A stretch of 64,000 nucleotides of DNA from Amycolatopsis sp. QT-25 (lineage in GTDB: Bacteria; Actinomycetota; Actinomycetes; Mycobacteriales; Pseudonocardiaceae). The stretch's first letter is position 1, and each line of letters starts with the position of its first letter. Position numbers and translations under genes: made by a program. This document shows positions 62,616 to 64,000 of this stretch, piece by piece. Location: the NCBI RefSeq assembly GCF_029369745.1, contig NZ_CP120210.1, positions 3,782,001-3,846,000 on the forward strand. The letters run 5' to 3'. The notes beneath the pieces were generated by a model that was given only the letters and a program-made list of their open reading frames with translations, searched no databases and was not told the origin of the DNA.

Positions 62616-63512
62616 TCAGCCGAGCGGTTCGAAGTCGAGCGCGGCGAGGCGGTCCGGGTCGGCGAGGATGTCGATCGCCGCGATCTTCCCGTCCACCACG
62701 GTGAAGGCGAAGACCGTCGTCGGGACGCCGTCCGAGGTGGCGACCATTCCGGCCGCGCCGTTGACCAGGGCGGGTCGCGGTACCCCGCCGGTGCCCGCCG
62801 ACCGGAACACGAGCGCCCGGCCCGCGACCGCGGCCGCGCCGCGTACGAAGCGCGTGGTGCCCGCCGGGGCCGCGCCGCCCTCGGCACGGAGGATGACATC
62901 CGGGTCCAGTACCGAAACCAGCGCGTCGAAGTCGCCGTCCCGCGCGGCCGCGAAAAACGCGTCGACGACTGCCCGCTGACGGCTCAGGTCCGCGTCCGGG
63001 GTCGTCGGCGAGCCCTGCAGGCGACGCCGCGCGCGGCTGGCGAGCTGCCGGGTCGCCGCGGAGGACCGGCCCACGATCGGCGCGATCTCGTCGAACGGCA
63101 AGGCGAACATGTCGTGCAGCACGAACGCGAGCCGTTCGGCGGGGTCCAGGGTGTCGAGAACGACCAGGAGCGCCAAGCCGACCGAGTCCGCCAGCAGGGC
63201 CTGGTGTTCCGGGTCGATCCCGTCCTCGCGACCGATGATCGGGTCGGGGAGCTGCGCGCCGAACGGATCCTCCCGGCGCGATTTGCGTGAGCGCAGCATG
63301 TCGAGGCAGATCCGGCCGACGACGGTGGTCAGCCAGCCGCCGAGGTTGTCCACGTCACCGGACTCCGACCGGCTCAGCCGCAGCCAGGCCTCTTGCACCG
63401 CGTCGTCCGCTTCGCTGAGCGAACCGAGCATCCGGTACGCCACCGCCCTCAGCCGCGTCCGGTGCCCTTCGAAGCGTCGCGCCAGCCAGTCGTGTTCGTC
63501 CACGGTTCCCAT
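62616..63512 (-). CDS. ECF RNA polymerase sigma factor, SigJ/ECF41-like
   Basis: A 298-residue sigma factor. Region 2 is WLARRFEGHRTRLRAVAYRMLGSLSEADDAVQEAWLRLSRS. Region 4 is LDTLDPAERLAFVLHDMFALPFDEIAPIVGRSSAATRQLASRARRRLQG. A C-terminal SnoaL-like extension of about 110 residues (VVDAFFAAARDGDFDALVSVLDPDVILRAEGG ... IDILADPDRLAALDF) is typical of ECF41/SigJ members, where it modulates activity without an anti-sigma factor. The usual ECF41 partner (a carboxymuconolactone decarboxylase or oxidoreductase gene) is not adjacent in the visible sequence. The convergent GH5 gene is not likely its target. Confidence 0.9.
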   Translation of the reverse strand: MGTVDEHDWLARRFEGHRTRLRAVAYRMLGSLSEADDAVQEAWLRLSRSESGDVDNLGGWLTTVVGRICLDMLRSRKSRREDPFGAQLPDPIIGREDGIDPEHQALLADSVGLALLVVLDTLDPAERLAFVLHDMFALPFDEIAPIVGRSSAATRQLASRARRRLQGSPTTPDADLSRQRAVVDAFFAAARDGDFDALVSVLDPDVILRAEGGAAPAGTTRFVRGAAAVAGRALVFRSAGTGGVPRPALVNGAAGMVATSDGVPTTVFAFTVVDGKIAAIDILADPDRLAALDFEPLG

Positions 63513-63570
63513 CCTTCATCGCTCGGTCGCAACCCTGACGGATGGGGACCCGGCGATGTGACAGCGAGGC

Positions 63571-64000
63571 TCAGGGCCGTTTCGGGTAGCCGCCATCGAC
63601 CTTCTTCACCGGCTTGTGGGGGAACCGGCGCTCGGCGTAGGCCTGCGCCGCCGAACCCTCTCGTACGTACAGCGGCTCCACCTTGTCCTGCAACGGTTTC
63701 ACCACGGTGCCGAGGAAACCGCGGCGGTCGTCGAGGTACGGTCCGAGCACGTCTTCGCCCGCCGGGCAGACGGCCATGCAATAGGCGGCCTTGTAATTCG
63801 GCTTGAACGCGAGGCTTTGCCACATCGACACGTTCTCCGCGTCGGTCACCCTGGACCGGAAGTCGGCGGCGTCCTCGCTGTCGGCCACGGTCTGCGCCCA
63901 GTCGGTGAAGCCGCTCATGAACTCGCGATAGTTGTGCGTCGAACAAGCGAGGAAGTCGAACTCGCCGGTCTTCGAGATCGCCCCGATCGGGCAAGCCGCC
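63571..64000 (-). CDS. Ferredoxin-like Fe-S protein, C-terminal part
   Basis: The 3' part of a gene that begins beyond the right edge; 142 codons plus the stop are visible. The frame is open to the edge and reads CPIGAISKTGEFDFLACSTHNYREF, then MSGFTDWAQTVADSEDAADFRSRVTDAENVSMWQSLAF, then AYCMAVCPAGEDVLGPY. Cysteines in CPIGAIS, ACST and CMAVCPAG suggest an iron-sulfur cluster, like 4Fe-4S oxidoreductases of the epoxyqueuosine-reductase or dehalogenase-like kind. The C-terminus is basic (KPVKKVDGGYPKRP). The family is provisional because the N-terminus is missing. Confidence 0.6.
   Translation of the reverse strand, partial: AACPIGAISKTGEFDFLACSTHNYREFMSGFTDWAQTVADSEDAADFRSRVTDAENVSMWQSLAFKPNYKAAYCMAVCPAGEDVLGPYLDDRRGFLGTVVKPLQDKVEPLYVREGSAAQAYAERRFPHKPVKKVDGGYPKRP

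Overview
This is a high-GC actinobacterial chromosome window, with GTG/TTG starts, purine-rich ribosome binding sites and a complete Pup-proteasome locus. The protein repertoire and the recurring long GC-rich intergenic hairpins suggest the Pseudonocardiales, most likely Amycolatopsis or a close relative. The genus call is inference. Gene order from about 0.3 to 44.6 kb follows the Mycobacterium tuberculosis block hisE-hisG ... mpa-dop-pup-prcB-prcA ... pafA-pafB-pafC-tatA-tatC-helY ... 5'-3' exonuclease-pepE, so this part is conserved backbone with local insertions.

Backbone (1-44.6 kb). The end of an MGMT-type repair gene and hisE/hisG are followed by an orphan ParA-like ATPase, a thioesterase, a RecB-type nuclease, a site-2 protease and trmI. 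Next comes the proteasome system: arc/mpa (8.2-10.0 kb), dop, pup, prcB and prcA (13.6-17.1 kb), pafA (21.1 kb) and pafBC (26.9-28.8 kb). Pup marks substrates, PafA ligates it, Dop removes it, ARC unfolds the tagged protein into the PrcBA core, and PafBC is a DNA-damage regulator. tatA/tatC, a lipid kinase, the Ski2-like helicase helY, a twice-repeated DUF4333/Eis module, pirin, a 5'-3' exonuclease, a flavin reductase, an HTH/MFS pair, an M24 peptidase and an Lrp regulator follow. Interspersed genes encode a ricin-type lectin, a PAP2-lipid kinase fusion, an ArsR/LLM oxidoreductase pair and SDR/SRPBCC genes.

Accessory part (45-64 kb). It holds a small toxin-antitoxin pair, an SGNH hydrolase, and an OvoA-like sulfoxide synthase gene preceded by a possible 19-codon ORF and divergent from an ATP-grasp ligase/MFS exporter pair. 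It also holds an M20/M55 peptidase pair, an ABC-F ribosome-protection gene with a leader peptide and attenuator, an LLM oxidoreductase, a protein made of four cold-shock domains, a decayed IS5-type transposase, a PIG-L deacetylase, a GH5 cellulase, an ECF41/SigJ-like sigma factor and the end of a ferredoxin-like gene.

Three non-coding patterns recur: a family of 40-60 bp perfect or near-perfect hairpins at gene ends, 21-bp tandem repeats at two convergent gene ends, and a 19-27 bp motif present in three intergenic regions. The strongest candidate for an undescribed system is the ovoA-like/micro-ORF/ATP-grasp/MFS locus at 47.2-52.2 kb. The ABC-F leader is the clearest regulatory device.
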